From: Tetranychus cinnabarinus
Taxonomy: Eukaryota; Arthropoda; Arachnida; Trombidiformes; Tetranychidae
Assembly: GCA_022266195.1 (NCBI GenBank)
Contig: WHVY01000007.1
Span: 1,054,001 to 1,118,000, forward strand
Direction of reading: 5' to 3'
DNA: 64,000 bases
A program made the translations under genes and the position numbers. Under the pieces are notes generated by a model. That model ran no database searches. It saw only the letters and a program-made list of their open reading frames with translations, and had not been told where the DNA came from. Positions 12,901-25,149 of the stretch are shown here, piece by piece; the first letter of the stretch is position 1, and every line of letters starts with the position of its first letter.

Positions 12901-15900
12901 TAGACTTGGAAGGAAATGCCTTGAAACAATAGTTTTATTTTACTCCTTAAACATTGTTTAAAGGGTTTAAATTGGTCACATTTTTGGGCTCATTAAAAAA
13001 ATTGATTCATTTCAATGGCTGTTCACACAATTTAATTAAAAATCAGCCAATAGTTCAAGTGTTAAAGTAAATAATTGTGAGCTAATTAGAAGAGTGTAAA
13101 CATAATTATTGAAAGACAAGAAACAAGTATACAGTGATGAGCTTACTTTTTAACCTCATTAGTAAATAAATAATTGCGATGAACATTTTGGCAAAAATGG
13201 CTGATAAATTAAACAATATAAGGTAAATTGTGACCTTAATTTTGCTGCGAAAAGGCAACAGTTTAAAGTTAATTGATGATTTGATATCTTAAGGGTTCCT
13301 CTTGACGATTTATTTTCATCAACTATTCACTTGAATGGTTTACTTTTATAGTGTCAACGCATCAATACCCCTTTACCTTTTCATTCACACTTTACCATTT
13401 ATTGAAATTACGAAAAGTTTCATTTGATTCTGTCATCAAAATAGTTTTGATTAAATCTAGGTAGACTTGGAAAATCAAAATTACAGTGAATCTATTCAAT
13501 TTGTTTGAGCATTGTGGTGTGAATGTGAAAAGGAATGATGGAAATGTATTGAACGGTTGAAAAAAATGTTTCAAGTCAAAGTAAATATTGACTTAATTGT
13601 TAAGCGTTGGTGGCTTGGAATTGAAAAATTGTTGGTACAAAAAGTAGACAGAATAACAAGGAAAAAATGAAATTAAATCAGAACCAATGACAGGATTCAT
13701 TATTATCATTATTGTCTACCTGTCTGAAAGCAACTGAATGATCTACTTGAATTTTTGTACAAAAATTCAACATCAATTCAACAAGATTTTCACAATTTTT
13801 GAATGTTTACAGTTTTTGTTGAATTGCTTTTTGATAAAGTGATCTGAAGTGAACATTTGAAGGTTTGAAAAATGTTTATCATTCAAATCATGGTTATCAA
13901 AAATCGAGTAAAGAAAGAGCAAATTAATAGCGTTAAAGGCTAATGACGCCTTTACAAATAAATACTAATGGAGAGGAAAGATGAATAGACTGGTAAAAGA
14001 AAGAGGAAAAGAGCTAAACATGAATAAACATGATTAAAATGGTTGAGAAAAGGTATTTGACTCTTACCTTCCATCCTTATGAGCAGCACCATTCTCGGTG
14101 ATTGTTTTAACAAAAATGCCCAATTTTTCAAGACCAGCATCAGCACCGACTCCCATTCCTATTATACTCAAACCTAGACCATCTGGACCTTTTTCAAGTT
14201 CAACAGGGAAAACATCCATTTTCTCAATGCGCTTCTCAAGTTCATATTCAGCTGAAGCAGCTACCGGATCAACGTCTTCATTACGACGATCATAATCTTC
14301 AACTGCGTGTGTGGGAAACACTTTAATGGGTTCGGTACTGAATTTCACTCGGGTTGGCTTCTTTCTAGGCACCTTGGAATAAACATCATCGGCATCGTCT
14401 GTTTCGGGTGGTAATCCAGGCTTTTCTGAGAAGTAATGACTATCTGGAATCAACTGACTCTCAGGTTGGTTGGTTGTTTCGTAAACTATACAATTTTCTG
14501 AATGATTTTCAAATGATTTGAGATCAGCTTCAGCTGATGCTTCACCTCCATACATTTCATCAAAATTACCCGTGCTTGTTGTTTCTATACGTGTTAATGA
14601 TGAAATGGCCGGTGCAATGTTTGTTATCATTGATGGTACTGGAGCTACAGAGGGTACAGTCACTCGGTGTGATACAGCAGAGGAGCTTGTAACAGATGAT
14701 GGTAATGAAGGAGGCAAATTGTCAAGAGTGTTGGTATTAACATTTGATGAGACAATTGACGCTGATTTTGGCGTTGGTGTTGATACTACTGCTGCTGCTA
14801 CTGGTGCTTGTGTTTGTGCGAGTGCTGGTGCTGGTGTTGGTATTTGTACTGGTGTTGAGCTGCTATTGGCAATTAATCGATTTCCCAAATCTGCATGGAG
14901 TGTTGATCTAGATTTGCGAGATAAAAGTTTCTCAGCTTCTTCTTCGGTCATCATGTCAACATCTTTAAAACAATCATCGAAATCCATAAATTGAGAAATT
15001 CCTGAGGTATCACATGCACTTAAATCGAGTTCAGGTTGACCTCTTGAATCTAGTTTAGTTTCTACAACCATTGAATCATCGGCTATAGCTGCAATCATTT
15101 TCTCAATCAACTCTTCTTTAGAAGTCATCTTTGACTTATCCTCATTAGCTAATTGTGACCTTACTTGTTTACCATTCTCTTGGCTTACCGGCTCACTTGT
15201 CTTATGATCAATGATGAGTGGCTCTACAGGTTTAACTGATGTTGTTACAATTTTAGGCTGTTGTGGTTGTGGTTGAGCCTGTTTTGGCTTTTCTTCACTC
15301 CCGCTTCTCAAACTATCCAAGGTACCGGAAGTACGTTTCTTGGTAAACAAAGAGTCTTCAGTTAATTTAGCTGCCGGTGCTTGTTTATTTAATAAACTGG
15401 ATGTTGGTGTTCCATTTGTTGGAACTGAGACTGAACGTTGAATCTCTTTTACCTTAGAGGGTAATACATAAGATGGCTTAGGAGGTGGACTTTCTTTTGG
15501 TCTTTGTACAGGATCAATCAGTGTATTTGTGACATTTTGATGCAAGCTGCCTGAAGATATGCTAGTTGCTCCGATAACTGATGGTGTTGTGCTTTTCCTA
15601 GATAATTCACATGGTAACTTTTTCTCTATTTTTTCTACTTGTCTGGATTGGTTTACGGAATTAATACCATTCATACCATTTTCCTTTAAATCATCTTCCG
15701 ATAATGAAGTTTTTCTAGAAGATATTTTTTCAATGCTGCCATTAGGGGAATTTGATCTTGATGTTTTCAATAAAGTTGGTCCATTGTTTGGAGGTGTAGT
15801 TGGTGTTGTACTTTCCGATGAAGTTTGTAATTTTTCGAAAACAGCTCGTGCGTTATTGAACCTGCTAACTCTACTTTCGGTTCGGTTGATTTTGATTGAA

Positions 15901-16667
15901 GATGGCTTAGCAGTTATAGTGGGCTTATCACCAGGATTATTTGATGATTTAAGATCATTTTCTTTAAACCTAGCATCCACTGTATCTTTCAAGAATTTAC
16001 CGTCAAGGTTAGGAGCTGGATCTTGTGAGACTGGAAGAGAGCAACTTCTTTTACAACGGAAAGCACTATTGATATTAGAGTTGAATTTTTTAGATGGCGA
16101 AACGTCATCTTGTAATTCATTTTTAGAAACATCATCGTTTGATTTGGAAAAATTATTATTTTTAGCAAGTGAACCATTCGATTTAATCGTATCACTAGAT
16201 TGTTTGCTTTCGATACCAGTAGAAATGAGTTTGGTTTCATTGTTCTTCACGTTGTTAGCACAAGTTGAAGATGATACAATCGATGAGCCATTGACATTGT
16301 TACTGATATTGTTGTTGTTATTATTAGCAGTTACATTTGAGTTAGATGTGGTCATCGGTGATCCTATTGTAGTTGATGGCGGTGGAGGTGAGAGTGATTG
16401 AAATATAATAGCAATGGCACTAACTTTGGCACCCATTCGTCTTTCTTTGGTTGATGAACCTTTATTATCTCCTTGATGATCTTTACCATTATAACCGCTT
16501 TTAAGGTTACTTGTTTCACACCCTGAAGATACCTTCTCCTCAAATGACATCCTCAACGAATCAATTATGGGCTTAGGTTTAGTTTGATTGCTTGGATATG
16601 AAACTTGCCTTTGCCAACCAGTCCGGGAACGGCTAGCAGCAAGTATTTCTGCTCTTACATTGGACAT
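3950..16667 (-). CDS. Spn: Neurabin/spinophilin, PP1- and actin-binding scaffold (1,492 aa, 3 exons)
   Basis: Coding exons on the minus strand: 16667-14068, 5894-4115 and 4048-3950. Both junctions have GT...AG and keep frame. Start is ATG at 16667 (MSNVRAEIL...); the open frame extends upstream, but that part looks like leader. A long low-complexity N-terminus, which in relatives binds actin, precedes KPTRVKF at residues 771-776, the RVxF docking motif for protein phosphatase 1. The PDZ domain spans about 818-905, with the GLGLSIIG binding loop. A polyQ tract follows at about 930-970, a coiled coil at about 1039-1166, and a SAM domain from about 1415 to the C-terminus. This order is that of neurabin family members, which target PP1 to the actin cortex and synapses. 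The intron of 8,173 bases inside the PDZ is much longer than others here. Divergent from the BTB gene. Confidence 0.93.
5895..14067 (-). other. Giant phase-2 intron of the neurabin gene
   Basis: Donor AG|GTAAGAG at 14068/14067 and acceptor ATACAG|AATTC at 5895/5894. The join restores an arginine codon and a continuous PDZ sequence (KDGR-IQVNDQ). The 8.17 kb interior is AT-rich. I found no supported coding exon, transposase or RNA gene in it, only short low-complexity open frames on both strands. Its size would allow enhancers or an internal promoter giving a shorter isoform, but no specific element can be pointed to. Confidence 0.85.
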
Positions 16668-18317
16668 GGCGAAATAACAATGTGCACAAATCAGAAAAAA
16701 AGAGGTACAAACAAATAAAGGAAGATCAGCAGCAAAAAAAGAAGAATAAGAAAAAAATAAGAAGAGCAAAAAATAAGACAATTACACAACACAGGTATTA
16801 CCTGTGTTCACCGATGTTGTCCAGTCAAAAATTCACTGCACTATTCCCACTATTGAATGATGTGAAGAGAAAAAACGAAAATCACTTTAATCACTTGAAT
16901 GTAGAAAAAGTAGAGAATATAAAATAGCAAAACTAATGAAATAAACCATAATATTGGAAATTATCACCCATTTTCATCTTCCTCACCATTCATAAAAATT
17001 GAAACACACAAAACTCAGTATTGTGTGAGTTTGAATCTATCCCTGGTGAATGGATCTTAACCCTCCACAATAAAATAAAAGAGAAACAAAAAATGACGTC
17101 ACAATACGGTTACTCCATCTACAGTTTGCTCAATCAACTTTACTATCGACCGAAATTCTGGTCACACCTAAAAAAGAGTTGCTTTTAATCGTAATTGTTA
17201 ACTTATTCAGGTAGATAAAGCAATAAATTAAAATGCTAATAAGATATTGATAACCTTAGGCTAAGGAGTTAACCTTAGATAAAAGCATATTCAATTAAAC
17301 ATTAGATTAATTCATTTAGTAATATCATCATCGCTATTTGCTCAACAGTTTATGTTGCTGGTTCGGTTTAGGGAAAGTCTAACCATTCAATGATCCAATT
17401 TGTTTAAACCAAACATTTAATCATTTGCTTTAAATAAATTCATTAAACAGTTTAGTCGATGATATAATTCATATTCAAGGTTCATTTGTTGAGATAATTT
17501 GAAATAAGATTTATACTGTTATTTGGATCAAAATTGAGTTCTATTGACTTTTGAAATCTCTAAATTATTATGTCACTTAAAGTTGTTTATTTTGGTGATT
17601 GATGGCTTTGATTTTCTGTCTCAATTATTGTCCTAATCATTGGAATTTAATTTTAATTTAATTTTTTAGATAAAGTTTTTGCTTGGAAAATAAGCTTTTG
17701 TGCCTATTTATACTCATTTTTCTGTTAAAATAACTGAGCCGCCATCTTGCCTCGGCTTGTTTCTTTTCCGTTTATTGTTTTCAAATTGTTGTTGTTGTGA
17801 GTAAATGTGTTTCTTGATCATCTTTTAGTTACAATTGGTTTTTGTTTTAAATTTAATTTGATACAAATTGACATTTTTTCTTGCTACTAACTCTTCTTTC
17901 TGCATTTGAGGTAAGTTTTTAAGCAATTTAATTGGCTGAGCAAGCCAAGCCATCTCTACCTGAGCTGAGCAATATTTTTATTATTATTGTTTTCAATTGA
18001 AATAATCGGCACTATCTGGCCTTCGTGCTATTATTTCATTGATATTATCGTACAATTGAAAGAAAATTGAAAGGTCTTGTCAGAATCACCATTGGTTGCG
18101 TGAAAATACCTACCTATGGATGTTATTTTTTAGGGGATTTTAGTAATCGCTTGTCTAGATTTTATAGCTTTGTTTATTTTTCTACTTGTTTGTTAGACCA
18201 CTTTTTTCATTTCTCAAACCCAAACCGTTAGATATTTACTTTCATGGTAGTAACTAGTATGGTTATTTTAATGATCTCTTGTATTTTCTTACAGATCAAT
18301 TTGCCACCAGTTGAATC
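16668..18317. promoter_or_regulatory. Divergent promoter region of neurabin and the BTB-BED gene
   Basis: The 1.65 kb between the two start codons holds no supported coding sequence. On the plus side, a 5' leader intron is suggested by GAG|GTAAGT at 17910/17911 and cttacag ending at 18294, 23 bases before the BTB start. A YY1-type element lies at 17738-17749. The left part, next to neurabin, contains an imperfect repeat acaggtattacctgt at 16791-16805. Confidence 0.5.
17738..17749 (-). promoter_or_regulatory. YY1-type core-promoter motif upstream of the BTB gene
   Basis: GCCGCCATCTTG; its complement CAAGATGGCGGC contains the full YY1 (pleiohomeotic) consensus AAGATGGCGGC, which in animals is often found at or just after transcription starts. 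It lies about 160 bases before the inferred leader donor, so the transcription start of the BTB gene may be nearby. It stands out as GC-rich in an AT-rich region. Function is inferred. Confidence 0.5.
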
Positions 18318-19815
18318 ATGACGCAGCAGCAATTTATGCTCAAGTGGAATAACCATTTATCCAATCTCAGCGACGTATTTTCGAATATGTTAATCTCCGA
18401 AAATCTGGTAGATGTTACTATTGCATGTGAAGGCGCATCTTTGAAGGCACATAAAATGATTTTATCTGCTTGTAGTCCATTCTTTCAAAGCCTATTCATG
18501 ACAAATCCATGTAAACATCCTATTGTAATTTGTAAAGATATTCGATTCATTGATCTAAAAGCCATCATTGACTTCATGTACACTGGGGAAGTTAATGTTG
18601 GACAAGAACAATTGCCGTCACTTTTAAAAGCAGCTGAAACCTTAAAGGTTAAAGGTTTAGCTGAAGTCACCGAGAAACAGGCTCGAAGTCAATCTGCATT
18701 CTCGGGATCACCACTTTATTCAAAACCTAAACGAAGGCGAGCTCGTGGGGAGTCTAGTAAAACAAAAGATAGTTCATGTCAGACAAGTGAATCAGAAGAT
18801 GATTCAGGAGTAAAGAGATTCCATGCTTCTCGTCTTGGGACTCAACGAGAAAAAGAGCGGCAATTGCTCAATCAACAAAAGCAACTACAACAGGCAGAAG
18901 CTTTGGCTAACCAACAACAACAGCAACAGCAGCAACAGCAGCAGCAACAAGAACAAGAGCTGGAACAAGATGAAGATGAGCGAGAAAAAATTGATGATAG
19001 AAATGCAATTCATCAAGAACAATTAACAAGCGATGCTATTCATTGTGAAGCATCTAGAATTTTAGAGCAGTCCATCGCTACTGCTTCGGTGGTAATAGAT
19101 AATGGTGCGGATAACTTAATTGTTGCCTCAGATGTCCATGATGTCGCTGAAGCTGCACTCAAGCAAGTAACTTTATTTGAAGAAGACATTCATCAAATAA
19201 GTCAAGAGGATTCTGGTCAATTTACTCTGTCGACACCGCAAACGAGCTCTGCAACTCCGTCTTCTAACATATCTCATCAAGGTAAGTTTTCCTAAATCTT
19301 ATATTATGCTATTTGTCTATTTAATTTTTCATCTTTGTGTTTTTAAATTTACAATGTTTTAATCAGGTCGACGATTAATGATGAGTGACAGTCATAAAAG
19401 TGTTCTAAAGGATTATTTGGGTAAACCTATCTCTGCATTTGACGTAATTATCGATGATTGGAAGAAAAGCATTGTTTGGCAATATTTCGGTGGACTTGTT
19501 TACAAGAATCCTGAGACTGGAAGTGTTTCTGTCGTTGATAGCGAACGGCACTATTGCTTGAAATGTATCATCGAATGCCAAGAGAAGAATCCAGATGAAA
19601 TTTTTGAAAGGTGTAATATTTGCTTCTTATCTACTGGAACGGCCACGGGAAATCACAAGAATCATCTTAGACATCGCCATCAAGTATCTGACGAACCTAT
19701 TACAACAACACCCTCCACTTCGAAATCATCATCATCATCTAAACAACCGGCAAACAAAATGTCAAGAAAGCGTGCGACCAAAGTTATCTCAATATCGCTA
19801 GATAGTTTCACTTGA
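18318..19815 (+). CDS. BTB (TTK-type) and BED zinc-finger nuclear protein (470 aa, 2 exons)
   Basis: Exons 18318-19281 and 19367-19815; the donor AAG|GTAAGT and acceptor AATCAG|GT rejoin a glycine codon. Residues 8-118 are a BTB/POZ domain of the arthropod BR-C/ttk/bab type: FMLKWNNH near the start, then LVDVTIACEG, LKAHKMILSACSPFF and the DFMYTGEV stretch. Such domains mediate dimerisation of chromatin and transcription factors. A basic linker (KPKRRRARG) may act as a nuclear signal, and a run of about 12 glutamines follows near residue 200. The C-terminus has SIVWQYF, then C404/C407 and H421/H426 in the pattern of a BED-type DNA-binding finger, then a basic tail. Most family members with a TTK-type BTB carry C2H2, FLYWCH or HTH domains, so BED is less common. 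A specific orthologue is not claimed. Confidence 0.85.
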
Positions 19816-22651
19816 TTGAGTCACGGAAAGAAAATATTGAACGTTAATCTAGTTGTTCATTCAAAGATCTCTTCTGTTTAAATTTTGACAGGGTAAATCA
19901 AATCAGTAAATTAACAGAAAAATCATCTTGTTACACAAATAATGCGCTTTAAGGCAACATTAATACAGTCAAGTCTCTCAAAAAGTACAAAACTCAATAG
20001 ATTAGCAAATGAAAGATAGATAAAAGATAAATAGAATCAACAAATGCTTCAAAGGACTACAAAATCTTGAATGATTCAACAACTTGCCATATGAATTGTA
20101 AAATATTGAATGATTAGTGTATGCATGCTTCTTGCTAGCACTAAGCAGATAATTTGTTTTTACCTTTGAGAGTTTCCATCTTTGACTGTATTTTCATTCT
20201 AATTATCCCATTTTGCTGCTAAAATGGTCAATATTACTCTTATCAACTCTTGGGCTATACAGACCAATTTGATTTAATGCTTCATTCCCTAGCAAGATTA
20301 TCACCGATTAATCACCCCGTTGTTGACACCTTATCATATCGTCTACATTTTCATCCCTTTCTTTTCATTATAAGTATTGCTTTGAACCCTCCAAATGAAT
20401 ATAAATTGAAAAAGTTAAATTGAAAGATGAAAACTAATTTTTGTCATGTGCTTGAATAGATTGTAACAGATCAACATTATAAGTGTATATCTTGGAAAGC
20501 TATCTTTTCTAGAGACTTCAACATTGATTCATTTCGATTCCATTTGATCCAGTTGTATTGTAATTTTTTAACCATCAAAGTGTATCACAAATTGAAAATT
20601 AAAATTAAAACTCGCAAACAACAATGTTGCCATAACCAGAAAATATCTTAATTAGACCATAAAACTTGATTAAAATCGATTTTTCTGCAAATCTCTTTTT
20701 TCATATTTGAAAAATTTACTCTGAAGGGCAATTTAGATAAAATGAGAAACCAAATTAATATCAATTAGAGCTAAAGAATCTGGTATTCCACTTTGTACCC
20801 GAATCTTATTGATATACAGTGTGATGCAAAAGAAGCAGTGATTTTCATGTGAAAGTAAAAATTGATTTACTTTTTGAAAAAAATGGTTCGATCAAAAAAG
20901 TCATAAAAATCCCTTTGTAATAAGATTCCGTGTAATTGATATTTACCTTTAATCAGTAAAAACATCTGTATCTACATCCAAACCAATTTAAATTTATTAA
21001 AACTCGAAAATTAAACTCATTCCTACATTTCAAAATGTTTCTCGCTTTATCATAATTTACCATTAAACAAAACTGTATCAAATTTCATCTCTCACTAAAT
21101 ACCAATTTAAAAGTATTACCAATTTATCCATATTTTTGGTACTAACCTGAAGATGGTAAAACGGTAATTACAATTAACCAAAACAATGCAATTCAAACTG
21201 TAATCGTAACACTTTCAACCAAGATCCATAAATTTGATTCAATTCCAGGAATTGAAGGTTAACAAAAAATTAAGTTTACTGTTGATTTTATGGTAAAATT
21301 TGAATCTATCAAAGTTTATCGCCATTTCAATTGAAAACAAATGTCTTTCAATAATGATGATGCATTTATCCTACCATTCAATTGGACTTAAATCAACATT
21401 TTGATTGATTTAATTGAATATTTGATTGTCAGTTTAATGTTCAATCTCAATCAATCTAAAGACTGTCTTACTGTTTGTTCAGTTGTAATATATTCCCGTT
21501 TGGGTCATGTTTTGAGTTGAGAAGCTGAGTGAAAACAAAAATCTGGTAAAAAAACTGGTAAATTAAAAAGTCAATCTGAAATCCTTGAGAAAACCTTTAC
21601 AATTATTTAGTTAACTAATTAATTGTTTGTCATTGAATTTACCATTTTATTGTATTAATATCATTGTTGGTTGAATCCATTCTAAATCTATGGTTCAATG
21701 AGATGCAAACTGATTGTTAATCACAATTTAATCCTAGAGCTTTGTCAACTTGGATTTACTTGACTTCCTTAATGCCATGGTTTTTGTTGCTACCAAAGTC
21801 AATGGAAGCTTAAATTGTAATAACAGAATAAATTCAACAGATTCAACTGTTAGACAATTAGTTTAATTTCATTGTAAAATCAAGCAAAAGGTGAAAAATG
21901 GTTTCAAATGTTCAACTTGGGGTCAAATTGGGAATCTTAACCTTTAAGGGTTACACAGTTAATTGTGAAGGATTATCAAAGTAAATTGACCCGTGAAATA
22001 ATTTACAAAGATTATATTATTAAATTGTTAATGACAATTTACTGAGCTGGTGATGAATAGCGATGAAAATGAGCAACTCAACTAATATAGACATGCGTTT
22101 ATCATTCAGTCCCTTGATTGTCACAATTATCATCAACATCACCTTCATCGTTGTCATAAGTACAATCAACATCTCATGAAACTGGTTATTCATTTTATGT
22201 ATGCGTTAATAGTTATTTTAAATTGTGCACAATTAACTTGATGTTTTTCTCAATCAATTGTTTCTCATTATTCCAATTTAATCAACAATCACCAAGTTAC
22301 TCCAAGTTTTGCTTTATTTTTTTTGCAAGTTTTTTCATTTCTACCAATTTAGCGCTTTAATTATGGCTGAACCATTGAATCGTCGTTAATGGTTTTAATT
22401 ATTTGCTAATATAATTTCCGTTAATCTTGATCTGAACCTTGAATTAAATGGAGACAATAAAATATCATGTACAAGTTCAATTTGTGAATCAAGTTTGGTT
22501 CTTTCATCTTTTTCCATCTTCTTTATCATGCTCTATTCATTTACTGGTTTATTTTGGTTAAAATAAAACACTAAACATCTCACTTCAACAATTTAATATT
22601 AACCAGTAATCTGTTATCAACTAAATTCAGTCAGTTTCAACCTTTAAACTA
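19816..22651. other. Intergenic DNA, no gene seen
   Basis: AT-rich DNA between the BTB and transporter genes. The left few hundred bases are probably the BTB 3' untranslated region. I see no splice-bounded coding exon, transposon end or RNA gene. Confidence 0.5.
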
Positions 22652-24088
22652 ATGAAAATGAAACAAAGCTACAAACCAAATGACTTTGGTCATACAAACG
22701 ATTGTTATAATATCAATGATGATCACAATGTTGACAGTGATACCAACAACAACAATTTCAGTCCAGTTAATGATATAAATATTAATGATATAAATGAAAA
22801 CAATAACAATGAAGATGACCACAAAATTGGCAGTGAAGTTTACCGGATTGATGGTTTCACTGATTTAACCAACTATGACTCAAGTTCAGTTAAGACAGGA
22901 GTGACATCTGTCTCTTCTTTAGACCCAAAAGGTGCTGTTCTTGGTTTGAATGGAACGGTTGACTCTCTCATCAGTTCAGAGCCCATTTTAAATAGTAATA
23001 ATTATAACACAGTTAACGACACCAATATTAATGACATCAATAATCACCTTAATAGCTACAATAATAATAAGAAAAGAGCTTCAACAACATTGACCCATCT
23101 ACGTCGTGAATCCCGCCAATTGGCTTTAACCTTTTGGTCCTCTTTTCGTGGTGTCTTCTATGCTTTTCTTTCATCCATATTTTTCTCTATAACAACCGCC
23201 ATTGTTAAACATCTATCGACAATACATCCTGGTGCTTTGGCATGTTTTCGCTTCCTTGGAATCCTAGTTTTCTCCATTCCAATGGTCTCCGATTTGGGTA
23301 CCAATGTGTTAGGCCCAAAAGACTTGAGAGTTTGGGTCCTATTGCGTGGTCTATTTGGTGCAACCTCACTTTACCTTCGCTATTGTGCTCTACAATATCT
23401 ACCTTTAGCCAATGCAACCATCATTGTCTTATCCATGCCAGTATTTGTCTGTATTTTTGCTCGGCTTTTTCTTAAGGAACCCTGTGGAATCTTCCATTTC
23501 ATCGCTCTTGCTGTTACACTTCTTGGCATTGCATTCACAGCTAAATTAAATGTCCTTTTTGGCTCAACAGATGCTGAAGCTGCTGTTGCCGGTATTGATA
23601 GACGATCCGAGTTACTTGGTCTGGCTGCTGGTATGGGTGCCACTCTGGTTGGCTCAGCTTCTTATGTTGTTGTCCGTAAAGTTAAAAAGCTTCATCACTC
23701 AATCATATTGTTTAACTTTGCTTGGGTCGCAATCCTGGAAACTTCCTTCATTACATATTTCCTGGATGGTTTCAAGCTACCCGAATGTGGCATGGGCCCC
23801 TGGTTACTGGTTATACTGGCTATTGCTAGCTTCTATGCTCAATTATTATTGACTAAAGCACTACAAAACGAGGAAGCTGGACTGGTTAGCGTTACTCGAG
23901 CCTCATCTGAAGTCTTCTTTGCTTTTATAACGCAAATATTTCTCTTTCGGCGAATGCCTGACATCTACTCGATTGTCGGAGCTCTTCTTGTCACTTCAGC
24001 TGTTTTATTGACAAGTTTACGCAAATATATCCTTACTTTATCACCTGACCATTTGGGCCGAAAAATATTCGCTTTCACTCTTAAATGA
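22652..24088 (+). CDS. SLC35G-like EamA-family membrane transporter (478 aa, intronless)
   Basis: Single open frame. Residues 1-160 are hydrophilic and rich in Asn and Asp (NNNN, NDININD). From about 167 follow around ten hydrophobic segments that fit two EamA (drug/metabolite transporter) repeats. Typical family features are the GALACFRFLG entry to the second helix, LRYCALQYLPLANATIIVLSMPV in parts, and a second repeat ending in the SEVFFAFITQI segment. Members of the SLC35G group sit in internal or plasma membranes; their substrates are mostly unknown, so none is assigned. Two possible starts, ATG at 22652 and 22658, differ by two residues. The very long Asn-rich cytoplasmic N-terminus is unlike vertebrate members. 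No intron is seen, which is unusual for this family but not for this window. Confidence 0.85.
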   Translation: MKMKQSYKPNDFGHTNDCYNINDDHNVDSDTNNNNFSPVNDININDINENNNNEDDHKIGSEVYRIDGFTDLTNYDSSSVKTGVTSVSSLDPKGAVLGLNGTVDSLISSEPILNSNNYNTVNDTNINDINNHLNSYNNNKKRASTTLTHLRRESRQLALTFWSSFRGVFYAFLSSIFFSITTAIVKHLSTIHPGALACFRFLGILVFSIPMVSDLGTNVLGPKDLRVWVLLRGLFGATSLYLRYCALQYLPLANATIIVLSMPVFVCIFARLFLKEPCGIFHFIALAVTLLGIAFTAKLNVLFGSTDAEAAVAGIDRRSELLGLAAGMGATLVGSASYVVVRKVKKLHHSIILFNFAWVAILETSFITYFLDGFKLPECGMGPWLLVILAIASFYAQLLLTKALQNEEAGLVSVTRASSEVFFAFITQIFLFRRMPDIYSIVGALLVTSAVLLTSLRKYILTLSPDHLGRKIFAFTLK

Positions 24089-24712
24089 TTGTCAAGCTAA
24101 ATTTTTCATCTTTTTTTTGTATCTACCTATCGTTTCCTCATTCAACCAAATCGCTTCATGTGAAGCAAACGATGTTTTTCCAAGCGTTATTGATTGTACT
24201 CGTCGTTCAATTATTCGCATTATCGTTCTATCATTTTTGGCATTCTAAAACGAGTCCGGTTACAAATGCTGGACTCTGCTTTTATTGTTATCTGTCATTC
24301 CTGACCGGATAAATCAAGTTAAAATTCTAACTCTGTAATTAAATCAAAAACGTTGGATTATCTAGAATGTTTCAAAGTTTATTATGCTTACAAAGACGAT
24401 TGTTATTGACAATGTTTCAATTTTACTGTATAACGTTACATTTGAATAAATTTTAATTTTATCTGTTAATTTTAAACCGACTGACAATAACTTAAAATCT
24501 GAAATTTTGCTCGGTAAAACACAATGATCTCTTCTCTTGTTAATGCAGGTATTGTCCTCTGGTCCGATGACTTCATAAAAGTCACTAATTCAACTAGAAC
24601 ATTCATTTCTGAGTTTCTTTTAACTAAACGAAAAGTGATCTCACAGAAAAAACTGTAATTGTATAACTGAATATCATTTGTTTAGTTGAACAAACAAAAA
24701 TTTTTGTTAAAA
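24089..24712. other. 3' flank of the transporter gene
   Basis: AT-rich, no supported gene. A short open frame starting within the last codons of the transporter is probably untranslated sequence. An AATAAA lies near 24446. Confidence 0.4.
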
Positions 24713-24913
24713 ATGGGAATTGGTATTGAGTGGATTGTACTTTTTTGTTTGCAAATATCACTGTCATTTGATTGTTATTTGCCCTTGATTAAAGTAAAGC
24801 CTCGGCGAAGCCTGTCACTCAACTTTTGTCGCAGTGCTGATCAACCCAAAGACAATTTGAAGAGTAACCAATCGGTAGATCCACCGAGAAAATTCATTTT
24901 CAATGAACATTAG
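24713..24913 (+). CDS. Possible small secreted peptide (66 aa)
   Basis: Frame beginning MGIGIEWIVLFCLQISLSF, which looks like a signal peptide (hydrophobic core at residues 5-18), followed by about 45 mostly polar residues with KPRR and one free cysteine. There is no family match I recognise, no visible splice sites and no clear promoter. It lies between the transporter and the foldback repeats. It could equally be a chance frame in AT-rich DNA. Confidence 0.2.
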   Translation: MGIGIEWIVLFCLQISLSFDCYLPLIKVKPRRSLSLNFCRSADQPKDNLKSNQSVDPPRKFIFNEH

Positions 24914-25149
24914 GTTGACTTGGAGAAGCAAATACAATTTCTCAAGAGTTAATGTCAATCAAATTGCACTGGTTAACCAGAATTACCTCACACGAATCCA
25001 CAGGCAACGCTGAAACGTCATATAAAATACATCATCTAACATTCTCGATTAGTAGCAGCGAAAACTTCAATAGGAATGAAATTTATATTAAATTAATATC
25101 TGGACATTTGAGAGTTACCCGCATCTGACCAGTTTTCAATAAAATGGGT

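Noticed and set aside
15559..16401. Long plus-strand open frame (280 codons) inside the neurabin first exon
   Set aside because: Antisense shadow of the low-complexity neurabin coding sequence; no splice sites, start context or domain.
24085..24312. 75-codon frame overlapping the end of the transporter gene
   Set aside because: Overlaps the stop region; no domain or splice evidence; probably 3' untranslated sequence.
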